64,000 nt of DNA. Origin: Flavobacterium sp. GTDB lineage: Bacteria; Bacteroidota; Bacteroidia; Flavobacteriales; Flavobacteriaceae. Positions 26,146 to 34,463 of this stretch are shown here, in pieces. Made by a program: the position numbers and the translations under genes. Where the stretch lies: positions 619,001-683,000 of the forward strand of contig NZ_JBCNKR010000004.1 in assembly GCF_039595935.1 (NCBI RefSeq), read 5' to 3'. The notes beneath the pieces were generated by a model. It was not told where the DNA came from, did not search any database, and saw only the letters and a list, made by a program, of their open reading frames with translations. Within the stretch, counting starts at the first letter, position 1. Every line of letters starts with the position of its first letter.

Positions 26146-27435
26146 TTATTTTATCTCTATTTTAATTTTTGCTGAAAGCTGTTTGGCCAGATTCGTAACG
26201 TAATTAGAAAAATAAACCGAATCTTTAAAGTTTGTATCCTGACTTAATTCCCATCCGGCTATTGGGTAATAACTTATCTCCTGATTGTTTTTCACTTTAA
26301 GTTTAATTAAATAAGAGTCTGTCAGCTGACCTGTTTTTGGAGCTTCTATATAGCCTTTGTAAACGTCTTTTGGAACAATGACTGCCGTACCCAAAATCCA
26401 CTGGCGCTCATAAGTCAATTTATCATGCTGAATAAAGCAGACAAAATCTCCTGAATCAATTACTTGTAAAGGATTTTGGTTATTTAGATTTGAGAGCGTT
26501 ACCAAAAGCATTTCATTTCCTTTTAAACCATTTACAGAAATTGTATTTCTATAACCATACATTCCCGGCCAGATTGAAGACGTTTCCTGCGCCTGATATT
26601 TGTTTCCTGAAACTTTCCAATTTTCATAATGATAACTTAAAACCGAATTAACAGGACCTTCGCTTACGATTTTAAAAGTAGTTTTTTCTATATTATTTAT
26701 GGTGTCGCTGGCAATAATTCCAAGCCTATTAATCTTATTATTAACCAATAAAGCAAAACCGCCTAAACCGGCAGAATTTCCAACAGGAAAAATATCTCTT
26801 CCCCAATCGTACATAACATGATAATTATCTTCAACGGCGCCTTTACTGTTTATTCCAACATCTTCGGGAGTAATGCCCGGAAGTTTTTTACCAAAAACAT
26901 CTTTAGAATTTCTTCCGTCTAAATAATGCCTAAAACCCACTTTATCATTCTCCCAGGTTGGTCCATCGGTTTGGTATTTTTGATAACCTAATTTTTTATG
27001 CACCTGATCTGCCATTAAAATTTCCTGTGTATCAGGATGCACAGGAAGGTTTTTCCCTTCTCTTTTTCCAAACCTTGCACTGGTTTTTACCGGAAATTCA
27101 GGATTTCTCTGAGACCATATTAACTGAAGTTTTTTTTCTTCTTTAGCAGAAAAATCAATCACAAAAAATAGTTCATCCCACTTTCCATCTCCATCTAAAT
27201 CATTTACCTGCGCCGGAATTGTATCATTTTTGCACAACAAAATAGGATAACCTGCTGTTTCATTTTTAAAAGAAAACTGTTTTCTTTTTACTGAAACTGC
27301 TTTTTCCTTTAATTCCAAATCGCTGGTGTTTTTTAAGGTAATGGTAGTAAAATCTAATTTTTGCTGGGCTTTTGGGCTTTCAAAAATGATTGCTGCGAAC
27401 ACAAATGACATGTAAATTTTGAAGCTGTTTTTCAT
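26146..27435 (-). CDS. DUF4861-like exported protein
   Basis: This 429-residue protein begins with a signal peptide (to about residue 23, ending FESPKAQ) and shares blocks with the protein at 37052-38017: WENDKVGFRHYLDGRNSKDV and GKKLPGI here against WENNRIGYRLYLDWRNAIDI and GKKTSKM there, plus NYHVMYDWGRDI against SYHEMSDWGADI. I place both in the DUF4861 family, which is frequent in pectin-type utilisation loci and has no firmly established activity that I know of. It also carries an extra N-terminal beta-rich part (about 24-130). It lies outside the pectin operon but has a putative rhamnose-type operator upstream (27529-27544). A periplasmic lyase- or hydrolase-like role is possible, not shown. 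Confidence 0.7.
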   Translation of the reverse strand: MKNSFKIYMSFVFAAIIFESPKAQQKLDFTTITLKNTSDLELKEKAVSVKRKQFSFKNETAGYPILLCKNDTIPAQVNDLDGDGKWDELFFVIDFSAKEEKKLQLIWSQRNPEFPVKTSARFGKREGKNLPVHPDTQEILMADQVHKKLGYQKYQTDGPTWENDKVGFRHYLDGRNSKDVFGKKLPGITPEDVGINSKGAVEDNYHVMYDWGRDIFPVGNSAGLGGFALLVNNKINRLGIIASDTINNIEKTTFKIVSEGPVNSVLSYHYENWKVSGNKYQAQETSSIWPGMYGYRNTISVNGLKGNEMLLVTLSNLNNQNPLQVIDSGDFVCFIQHDKLTYERQWILGTAVIVPKDVYKGYIEAPKTGQLTDSYLIKLKVKNNQEISYYPIAGWELSQDTNFKDSVYFSNYVTNLAKQLSAKIKIEIK

Positions 27436-27528
27436 TCTTTTTTATTTTTAAACCAATTTACTTAATTAATCTTAAACCAAAATTGATTTTATTCAACTTC
27501 TAAATATAGTTTTGTGAAAGATGTTTTC

Positions 27529-27544
27529 TATCCTGTCCTCTCCT
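27529..27544. promoter_or_regulatory. Candidate second GntR-type operator
   Basis: TATCCTGTCCTCTCCT shares 13 of 16 positions with the site before rhaT (21658-21673) and lies 94 bp upstream of the DUF4861-like gene start. This hints that the gene belongs to the rhamnose regulon. Confidence 0.35.
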
Positions 27545-27556
27545 GCTTTTGTAAAT

Positions 27557-27589
27557 AAAAAAATCCCAATTGTACTGCGTCAATTGGGA
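27557..27589 (-). terminator. Intrinsic terminator of the small unknown gene
   Basis: TCCCAATTG (27564-27572) pairs perfectly with CAATTGGGA (27581-27589) around an 8-nt loop. On the minus strand it is followed by a T-run. It lies 39 bp past the stop of the gene at 27628. Confidence 0.8.
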
Positions 27590-27627
27590 AATTAATGAAA
27601 CCTTTATAAGGTTAGGTTGTATTTATT

Positions 27628-28077
27628 TTACATCATAAAAAATAAAGCTCTTTGAAAGCTTTCAAACTTTATCTGATAAATGTTTGAACCTGAGAATTTA
27701 ATTTCTGGTACTTTTGAAATAAAATCAGATGATTTTTTAAAATATGATGTAAGGTCTTTAAAAATTTCTGTTCTTGGTTTTGAAGCATCTATCAGTTTTA
27801 AATTTTTTATTTCATCAAAATGCATCAAACTATTATGTAAGTCTTTATTAAAGAAACAAACCATTACGTTGGTTCCTTTTTTGTCTAATTTTAAAAAATC
27901 AATTAATTCATTTTTATCATAAACAACAAATACAGATCGCTCAAAATCTTTAGAGTTGTTACCATTGCCAAGTAAAAAAGAATCTTCGTAAAAATCAAAT
28001 TCTTCTTTGAATCTCCTTTTAAACATCTTTAAAAAGAAACCTTTATTATCCCTAACCAAAACTCTTTCTTTTTCCAT
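27628..28077 (-). CDS. Unknown 149-residue protein, possibly receiver-like
   Basis: I do not recognise this protein. It has no signal peptide or membrane segment, is rich in Phe and Lys, and its pattern of alternating hydrophobic strands and charged helices (VFVVYDKNELIDFLKL, TNVMVCFFNKDL, IKNLKLIDASKP) faintly resembles a response-regulator receiver fold that lacks the usual acidic and lysine residues. It is a single gene with its own terminator at 27557-27589, placed between the DUF4861-like gene and the CE12 gene. The clean start, stop and terminator support a real gene. Confidence 0.6.
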   Translation of the reverse strand: MEKERVLVRDNKGFFLKMFKRRFKEEFDFYEDSFLLGNGNNSKDFERSVFVVYDKNELIDFLKLDKKGTNVMVCFFNKDLHNSLMHFDEIKNLKLIDASKPRTEIFKDLTSYFKKSSDFISKVPEIKFSGSNIYQIKFESFQRALFFMM

Positions 28078-28315
28078 TGTTTTCTTTTTAAAATCACCTG
28101 TTAAAATGATGAACCGGGAATTTTAGTTCCAAGTATTCTCTTAAGTATTTAAAATGAAATATCTAAATTTGATGGTGCAAAATTCTTTTGAAAATAGATT
28201 TAATTTTGCCCGAAAAAGTCTTAAAACTTACAGATTAAGGTATATATGAAATCAAAGGTTAGGTTACCGAAACATTACCTGCATTAAGTATTTAAATTGT
28301 AAAGCAAGAAAAAAA

Positions 28316-29059
28316 TTATCTGATTGCTTTTTTTAATTTTTCCATAGATTTATCGTCGCTGGTTCTAATTTGATTTAATACGATTTGGGCGATTGTTTTG
28401 GCACCCAATAAAGATAAATGCGTATCATCAGCCTTTTCTTTGTCGTAATAACTATTTTCTCCAGCTTTAAAATGAAGATGCAGCAATTTTGATTTTTCTG
28501 GTCCGTATGACTGTTCTAATAATTCGGTATAATATTCTAAATCAATAAGTGGTACTTTATATTCCTGAGCTGTTAAACGTGTTTCAAGAGGATAATCTCC
28601 ATGCGTAGGAACCAAAACGCCTTTTTCATTAAAATTACGTCTGGCTATTGAAGTAAGTAAAACCGGTATTGCGCCTTTTTCGCGTGTTTCTTTTACAAAA
28701 CGAATTAAATTATACCTGTACACGGTATGCGGATTTGTATAGCGGGTTGAATCTTCTATTTTTTCATCATTATGCCCAAATTGTATAAAAACATAATCGC
28801 CTTTCTTCAATTTATTATATATAGAGTCCCAGCGTTTTTCATTGATGAAACTTTTTGTGCTCCTGCCGTTTACAGCTTTGTTAACAACAACTACATTATC
28901 ATTAAAAAAAGGCTGTAATACCTGCGCCCAGCCATGCTCCGGATTTTTGTCAGGATCTTTTTTGTTGGCCATTGTAGAATCGCCTATCGTATATAAGGTT
29001 GTTTTTTGTGCCAGACAACTTGTTGAAATAATTACAAATAATATTAGGTATTTTTTCAT
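28316..29059 (-). CDS. Rhamnogalacturonan acetylesterase-like SGNH hydrolase (CE12)
   Basis: This 247-residue exported enzyme removes acetyl groups from galacturonate residues of RG-I. The SGNH blocks are all visible: IGDSTM (catalytic Ser), GRSTKS, FGHNDEK and DDTHLS (Asp/His). The start was moved to ATG 29059 (MKKYLILFVIISTSCLAQ), a good signal peptide; the open frame upstream reads through a tandem intergenic repeat and codes a meaningless Pro/Asn/Thr-rich stretch. It is the last gene of the pectin operon, 151 bp after the GH28 gene. In that gap are short tandem repeats. Confidence 0.9.
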   Translation of the reverse strand: MKKYLILFVIISTSCLAQKTTLYTIGDSTMANKKDPDKNPEHGWAQVLQPFFNDNVVVVNKAVNGRSTKSFINEKRWDSIYNKLKKGDYVFIQFGHNDEKIEDSTRYTNPHTVYRYNLIRFVKETREKGAIPVLLTSIARRNFNEKGVLVPTHGDYPLETRLTAQEYKVPLIDLEYYTELLEQSYGPEKSKLLHLHFKAGENSYYDKEKADDTHLSLLGAKTIAQIVLNQIRTSDDKSMEKLKKAIR

Positions 29060-29210
29060 TTGGTTTTTAGTTGGTGGTTGATAGTTTATGGTTGGTGGTT
29101 TATTGTTTATTGTTTGATGCGTATGGAGCCTTTCGACTTCACTCAAAATGACAATGCTGTTTTAAGCTTTGCCTCTTTGAACCTTTGCCTCTTTGAGCCT
29201 CAAAAAAAAA

Positions 29211-30560
29211 CTATTTTGCCGCTGTTGGTATTGTTGCTCTTTTTCCAATAAATACATCCGTCATTATAACATTTTCTGCATTTTCATTCGACAAAGCGTT
29301 TTTGGCTTCTTTGATTTCTATATTTCTTAATACTATGTTTTTAATTTTTTTATCCGCAAAACCCTGAATAACGATTCCTGATTCTGTGGCTTTATTGCAA
29401 AGAATATTTGAAAATGAAATATTTGAAATATCTGATTGATATCCTTTTCCTTCTCCATGATAATTTGCTGTAATGTAAAGACAATCTTCTACCTCATCTA
29501 GTTGTATATTTCGAACAAAAACATTTTTAATAAAACCGCCGCGGTCTGCATTGGTTTTTAAATAAATTCCTCTTTTTAAATATCCTATGGTTTTGCAGTT
29601 TTCTACAAATACATTCTGTACTCCTGCCGACATTTCGCTGCCTATTACAACACCATGTAATCCCTTAAAATTGCAGTTTCTAATTACGATATTTTCGCTT
29701 GGTGTGGCTGTATTCGCTCTTCCTTCGTGATCACGACCCGCTTTTATGGCAACATTATCATCTCCATTGTTAAAGGTTACATTTTCTATTAAAACATCTT
29801 TCGAATATTCGGGGTCGATTCCGTCATTATTGTGATTTAATGATTTGTAACTAATACCACGAATAGTAATACTCTGTGATTTTAGAAGGTGAAGGCACCA
29901 AAATGGAGAATTTTCGATTCGGATATTTTCTACCAAAATATTTTTACAGTTCAAAAACTGAATCATTTGTGGACGCAGATAATAGCCTTCCCCAAATTTT
30001 CTGTTTTCTATTGCTGTTTTATTGTGGTTCATTTCACGGCTGAGATTTTTCCCTGATTCTTCTTTGGCTTTAAAACTTTTCCAGTTTTTGCCTCCTTCTC
30101 CGTCAATAGTTCCTTCTCCGGTTATAGCGATATTGCTACAATTTACAGCGTAAATAAGAGGACTGTAATTATATAACATAGTGCCTTCCCAGCTTGTGAG
30201 AACTAATGGCAGATAATCTTGAGGATTGTCGCTGAATTTTATTTTGGCGCCTTTTTCGATTTTTAAATTTACACCACTAACAAAATGTATAGGCCCGTTT
30301 ATTTTGTAAACTCCTTTTGGAACTATTATAGTACCGCCATTGTTCTTTTTACACAAGGCCATGGCTTTATCAAAAACGGCTTTATTATTTGTAATAGAAT
30401 CTCCTTTTGCTCCCAGTTTTAAAATATTAATTTGATAAGCAGAAAATACAGGAAGCTGAATTCTGTTTACTATAGAATCTACTTTTGAAGTTGGAAAATC
30501 ATTATTCTGTGAGAAAGAAATTCCAGAAACTAATAAAAACAGTATAATTTTTAAATTCAT
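29211..30560 (-). CDS. GH28 polygalacturonase-like glycoside hydrolase
   Basis: This 449-residue right-handed beta-helix enzyme hydrolyses alpha-1,4-galacturonosyl or RG-type linkages. The signal peptide is MNLKIILFLLVSGISFSQ. Catalytic motifs are NNDGIDPEYS (N-D/G-D), FNNGDDNVAIKAGRD (the Asp pair) and GLHGVVIGSEMSAG (active-site His). The pattern resembles exo-acting bacterial GH28 enzymes. It is 24 bp downstream of the CE8 reading frame, so translation within the pectin operon continues. Preference for homogalacturonan or RG-I cannot be told. Confidence 0.92.
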   Translation of the reverse strand: MNLKIILFLLVSGISFSQNNDFPTSKVDSIVNRIQLPVFSAYQINILKLGAKGDSITNNKAVFDKAMALCKKNNGGTIIVPKGVYKINGPIHFVSGVNLKIEKGAKIKFSDNPQDYLPLVLTSWEGTMLYNYSPLIYAVNCSNIAITGEGTIDGEGGKNWKSFKAKEESGKNLSREMNHNKTAIENRKFGEGYYLRPQMIQFLNCKNILVENIRIENSPFWCLHLLKSQSITIRGISYKSLNHNNDGIDPEYSKDVLIENVTFNNGDDNVAIKAGRDHEGRANTATPSENIVIRNCNFKGLHGVVIGSEMSAGVQNVFVENCKTIGYLKRGIYLKTNADRGGFIKNVFVRNIQLDEVEDCLYITANYHGEGKGYQSDISNISFSNILCNKATESGIVIQGFADKKIKNIVLRNIEIKEAKNALSNENAENVIMTDVFIGKRATIPTAAK

Positions 30561-30584
30561 ATTTTATCTTATTAGAGTCCTATG

Positions 30585-31487
30585 TTAATTAGAATACCAG
30601 TTTGGAACCGTATCTTTTAGAATATTTTCGGCTGAGTATTTATCGGATTCAGTTTTTGTAAGCTGATGTGACCACGAAACTCTTTTTTGAGGCTGAAATC
30701 CTTCACCTTTATTATTATATTCAGCATAAAAACTCTTTTTTTCGGCATCAGGTTTCGACCAGTTTTCCCAGCCTTCCGGTTTTATCTGCTTACCCATTTC
30801 ACAGTTTATAAAAACTGTTTTTGCATAAATACGCCACGGTCTTCCTAAATATACAGCATTTGCAGAAGCTTCGGCCGTAAGACTGCAGTTTTTAAAAACA
30901 AACCCGTATTCTACACCTTCCGGAGTTGAAGCTGCTGTTATATAAGAACTTTTAATGCTGTGAATTGTACAATTTTCGAATAAAGCTGTAGCGCCTCCAA
31001 AAATAAAATCGGTTGTCCCTTCGATGTAACAATCTTTAAAATATTGTTTTGCATTTTTTCCTGATAAATACACTGTATCCTGATTTCCTAAAATAATACA
31101 GTTTGAAATTTTAGCCCGATTTCCTATTACCGAAAGCGCTATTGCCTGCCCTTTATCTCCTGAAACATTCTTAATTGTTAAGTTTGATGCTGTAAAATCA
31201 TCTCCTTCTACTAAAAGTGTTGAAGTATAAAATGTGCTGTTTCTGCCCAAGCCTATTTTAGAAAAATTATCATCAAATGTAATGATGGTTTTTTCTTTGC
31301 TTTCGCCGAGTAAAATTACATTGGTGTTCCATTCAGGAATTCTGACTTTTTCGTTGTAAATCCCATTCTTTACCAATATTGTTATTTTCTCATAAGGAAA
31401 AGCAGGAGTAGCATATACGGCATCCTGAATTTTCGTAAAATCACCTGAACCGTCTTGTGCTACCGTAATTAATTCAACTTTTTTTTT
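30585..31487 (-). CDS. CE8 pectinesterase domain, in a reading frame without its own start
   Basis: This frame codes a pectin methylesterase beta-helix. CE8 motifs are present: QAIALSVIGN, LGNQDTVYLSG (QDT), TTDFIFGGATALFEN (catalytic Asp) and AVYLGRPWR (LGRPW). The conserved family start VAQDGSGDFTKIQDAVYATP is also encoded but is preceded at once by a TGA at 31490-31488; no ATG or GTG precedes it. The only other possible start, TTG at 31376, would delete that conserved block and no signal peptide would remain. A -1 shift at the A10 run (31479-31488) joins it in frame to the PL10 lyase upstream. I take it as the C-terminal half of a PL10-CE8 protein, now split. Confidence 0.85.
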   Translation of the reverse strand, partial: KKKVELITVAQDGSGDFTKIQDAVYATPAFPYEKITILVKNGIYNEKVRIPEWNTNVILLGESKEKTIITFDDNFSKIGLGRNSTFYTSTLLVEGDDFTASNLTIKNVSGDKGQAIALSVIGNRAKISNCIILGNQDTVYLSGKNAKQYFKDCYIEGTTDFIFGGATALFENCTIHSIKSSYITAASTPEGVEYGFVFKNCSLTAEASANAVYLGRPWRIYAKTVFINCEMGKQIKPEGWENWSKPDAEKKSFYAEYNNKGEGFQPQKRVSWSHQLTKTESDKYSAENILKDTVPNWYSN

Positions 31488-32584
31488 TCAGCCTCTGGGG
31501 CTTTTGTTCCATTTTTAACCGCCCAGGAAGCGTATTTTTTTAATACTTCTTTTGGTTCATCTGTATACCAGGCATAGCCGTTTTTACGTTCTAAACCAAT
31601 TTCGTCAAGAGTTTTCTTTTTAATTCCGTCGCGATCACAAAAGAATGGTTCATTGTTATCTAATTCCATAAAACGTGCCCATATAGGATCTCCATTTTGA
31701 ACCGGAATCATTTTCTTATCTATAATTTTTCCTGCATCGTTTAAAATGCGTTTCTCTTCAAGATTTGTAATTTTTGTTTTCTCAAACCATGCGTAAGCAC
31801 TTTTAACTGCTGTTACAATTTCTGGTGAAGGTTTTTCTATAGACATTAACAATAAAACAATTTTAGCCGATTCTTTTCCGCTCAGAGAAGGAAGTTCATA
31901 CGCTCTTGCTTTAGCCGGTTCAAAAGTTACTTCATCATGCTGCGCGCACCAAGCGGTTAAAACTCCATTTTGTTTGTATTGTGTTTTTATAATGCAGTCT
32001 ATTCCTTTATTGAAAGCTGTTTTTGATTTTTCAACTATTTCTTTTGATGGTTTAATACTATAAAAATCAGTTTGCTCGCTAACTTCTTTCAGTACATTTA
32101 AAATACGCACCATCGAATCATCATTATAGGTTATATGTGTATAATATCCTTTTTTTAATGGATAAAATTGAGGCCAGCCGCCATTTGCATATTGTGCCTC
32201 AAGCAGATAATTTAATCCTTTAAGAAACGATTCTTTATAACGTTCATCTTTTACCTGCGCATACATTCTAGACATAAAAAGCATTTCCTGAGTTGTTGCT
32301 CCATTGTCTGTTGTGGTTTCTTTAGTTGTTTTTTTTATTTCAAGCAGTTCTTTCTTCTGCGCTGCAGTTAGTTCATTCTGCATTTGAATGTTTTTTGGCC
32401 AGCCGCCAATGTCTCTTTGATACAACAAAACATTTTCAGCAATCTTTTTTGCCTCTTCTGTTCCAAACCACGAAGCTTCGCTTTTACGAATTATATCCGG
32501 CCAGTTTTTATAATTGTTTTGCGCATTAACTGCAAAACTAAAACCAACTATAAAAAGCAGTGCTATTTTTTTTAATTCAATCAT
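31469..32584 (-). CDS. pelA: PL10 pectate lyase (PelA-like), N-terminal half of a PL10-CE8 frame
   Basis: This 371-residue exported lyase cleaves polygalacturonate by beta-elimination and gives unsaturated ends. Recognisable blocks are RDIGGWPKNIQMQ, TTDNGATTQEMLFMSRMYAQ, YANGGWPQFYPLKKGYYTHI and TYNDDSMVRILNVLKEV. The start was set at ATG 32584 (MIELKKIALLFIVGFSFAV), which gives a signal peptide; the codon three earlier is TTG. The frame stops just after an A10 run with the in-frame heptamer A-AAA-AAG. A -1 shift there continues into the CE8 frame and would yield one protein of 666 residues. PL10-CE8 fusions are known in Bacteroidota. Confidence 0.9.
   Translation of the reverse strand: MIELKKIALLFIVGFSFAVNAQNNYKNWPDIIRKSEASWFGTEEAKKIAENVLLYQRDIGGWPKNIQMQNELTAAQKKELLEIKKTTKETTTDNGATTQEMLFMSRMYAQVKDERYKESFLKGLNYLLEAQYANGGWPQFYPLKKGYYTHITYNDDSMVRILNVLKEVSEQTDFYSIKPSKEIVEKSKTAFNKGIDCIIKTQYKQNGVLTAWCAQHDEVTFEPAKARAYELPSLSGKESAKIVLLLMSIEKPSPEIVTAVKSAYAWFEKTKITNLEEKRILNDAGKIIDKKMIPVQNGDPIWARFMELDNNEPFFCDRDGIKKKTLDEIGLERKNGYAWYTDEPKEVLKKYASWAVKNGTKAPEAEKKKLN
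31477..31490 (-). other. A10 slippery run with in-frame A-AAA-AAG between PL10 and CE8
   Basis: On the coding strand the lyase frame reads GAA AAA AAA AAG TTG AAT TAA. Re-reading one A (a -1 shift) gives AAA AAA AAA GTT GAA TTA ATT, which opens the CE8 frame. The combined length plus one nucleotide divides by three. A-AAA-AAG is the classic bacterial -1 slippery heptamer. An AGAGG lies about ten bases upstream, but anti-Shine-Dalgarno pairing is weak in this phylum. Confidence 0.6.
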
Positions 32585-32664
32585 TGTAATCAATTTACAG
32601 ATTTTTATTCTTTTTTATTTTTCTAAATACTAAAACTAATTTTCATCCAAAAAAAGCTTATTTA

Positions 32665-34263
32665 TTATTTCGTAATTCGAAACCAATCTACTGCTGCATT
32701 TCCAGAATCATTGGTGACTTTTTCACTTAAAGCAAAAAGTCCGACTTTGGCTCCAATCCATTTTCCTTCTTTCGATGTAAAATCAGTTCCTATTGACTGA
32801 TAATTTTTATCATCTGTACTATAATAGAAGCTGCAAATTCCTCCTTTACTAACTTTTACTTTTAAATAAATTGTATTAGTAGAAATTAAAATTGGTTTCG
32901 TTTCTGTTTCTGAAACTGTTTTATTAAAAGTTCCCGTTTTTTGACTAAGATATAATTTTCCGTTATCGTTTTTAAAGCACAAATAACTATAGTCTAATCC
33001 CATAATAATTAACCCCGTTGATTCTCCGTTCAATCTTGTGTTGAAAGTTATTTTGGCTGTCGCCGAAAACTCTTCAGCAGGAAATTTTTGTAACAGTAAA
33101 TTGGGAGCCTCAAAAATACTTTTACTGTCTTTGATCGTATTAACACAAAACAAATTCAGATATCCCATGCTGGTTGGAAATCCCCAATTTATCTTCGAAT
33201 TTGCCTGCCATTGCCATTGAAGTCCTAATTTTGGTTCATTAAATTCATCTGAAGTAGCAGGGTTTTCAACTGGATATTTTTTACCAACATTTGGTTTTTT
33301 ATAAGTGGTAACGGGTTCTCCAATTCCGTTTTTATCGAAATCCTGTCCCATAACCGGCCAGTCTTTTTCCCATTTCATAGGCTGAAGATGAACAATTCGC
33401 CCGTAAGCACCTTTATCCTGAAAATGAATAAACCAGTCTTCGCCTGTTTGGGTTTGTACCCATGCACCCTGATGTGGCCCATTGATGTTGGTTGATCCTT
33501 GTTCTAAAACTTTTTTCTTTTCATATGGTCCAAAAACATTTTTAGATCTTAAAACGGTCTGCCAGCCTGTAGGAACTCCTCCTGCCGGAGCAAAAATGTA
33601 ATAGTAATTGTTTCGTTTGTAGAATTTTGGACCTTCAATTGTACCTTCTCCTTCATGACCATCAATTACCATTACTTCATCATTATTGGCAATTGTTCCT
33701 TCTTCATTCATGCTGCAAACCACAATTAAACTTTTAATCTGTGCGCGGCTGCCTGCAAATGCGTGAACTAAATAGGCTTTTCCGTCATCATCCCAAAGCG
33801 GACTCGGATCGATTATTCCTTTTCCTGCTTTTACTAATAATGGCTCCGACCATGGTCCTTCCGCTTTTTTAGCTTTTATCATATAAATCCCAAAATCAGG
33901 ATCTGGATAATAAATATAAAATTCGTTGTTATGATACGTAATGCAGGGCGCCCAAACGCCATTTCCGTGTTGTACTTTATCATAAGTTTCAAAAGGAGGC
34001 TGTTTTGGCAATGCATAACTTAAAATTTTCCAGTTTACTAAATCTTTCGAATGCAGAATTGGAAGTCCCGGAATACAATTAAAAGAAGAAGCTGTCATGT
34101 AAAAATCATCACCTACTCTCACTACATCAGGATCTGAATAATCAGCATGAATAATAGGATTTGTATAGGTTCCGTCTCCATTATCTGGTGTCCAGACTTG
34201 TGCCGAATTTTTCTGAAAAGAGAAAACAGAAAGAAGAAGAAAGATGATTTTTATATTTTTCAT
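32665..34263 (-). CDS. GH43-family glycoside hydrolase with C-terminal beta-sandwich domain
   Basis: This 532-residue exported enzyme has a five-bladed propeller of GH43 type (about 28-330) and a beta-sandwich (about 340-530) as in GH43_C2/DUF1349-like domains. Catalytic regions visible are HADYSDPDVVRVGDDFYMTA (catalytic base Asp), IDPSPLWDDDGKAYLV and EGTIEGPKFYKRNNYYYIF (catalytic acid Glu). Known activities are alpha-L-arabinofuranosidase, beta-xylosidase or related exo-enzymes; in this operon it probably trims arabinan or arabinose side chains of RG-I. It lies between the GH105 gene, 200 bp upstream, and PL10. Confidence 0.88.
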   Translation of the reverse strand: MKNIKIIFLLLSVFSFQKNSAQVWTPDNGDGTYTNPIIHADYSDPDVVRVGDDFYMTASSFNCIPGLPILHSKDLVNWKILSYALPKQPPFETYDKVQHGNGVWAPCITYHNNEFYIYYPDPDFGIYMIKAKKAEGPWSEPLLVKAGKGIIDPSPLWDDDGKAYLVHAFAGSRAQIKSLIVVCSMNEEGTIANNDEVMVIDGHEGEGTIEGPKFYKRNNYYYIFAPAGGVPTGWQTVLRSKNVFGPYEKKKVLEQGSTNINGPHQGAWVQTQTGEDWFIHFQDKGAYGRIVHLQPMKWEKDWPVMGQDFDKNGIGEPVTTYKKPNVGKKYPVENPATSDEFNEPKLGLQWQWQANSKINWGFPTSMGYLNLFCVNTIKDSKSIFEAPNLLLQKFPAEEFSATAKITFNTRLNGESTGLIIMGLDYSYLCFKNDNGKLYLSQKTGTFNKTVSETETKPILISTNTIYLKVKVSKGGICSFYYSTDDKNYQSIGTDFTSKEGKWIGAKVGLFALSEKVTNDSGNAAVDWFRITK

Positions 34264-34287
34264 TTGGGTATTATTTACTTCTTACTT

Positions 34288-34320
34288 AAACCCGACAGGT
34301 TTTAAAAACCTGTCGGGTTT
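34288..34320. repeat. Perfect 16-bp palindrome between the GH105 and GH43 genes
   Basis: Arms AAACCCGACAGGTTTT (34288-34303) and AAAACCTGTCGGGTTT (34305-34320) are exact inverse complements separated by one base. It lies just upstream of the GH43 gene, in a 200-bp gap that also holds a CTTCGACTTCGCTCAGGATG-like repeat (about 34345-34378) and tandem AACCATCAACAATT units (about 34396-34458). It may also act as a weak intra-operon terminator. Confidence 0.7.
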
Positions 34321-34463
34321 CTATCGTGATTTGCAATTGGAGTTTCTTTGCGTTCCTTCGACTTCGCTCAGGATGACAACTTAAACATTCACTTCAGTTT
34401 TTCATCATCAACCATCAACAATTAACCATCAACAATTAACCATCAACAATTAACAATTAAAAT

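Noticed and set aside
29060..29146. N-terminal extension of the CE12 protein
   Set aside because: These codons come from a tandem intergenic repeat and would put a Pro/Asn/Thr-rich tail before a perfect signal peptide; ATG 29059 is preferred.
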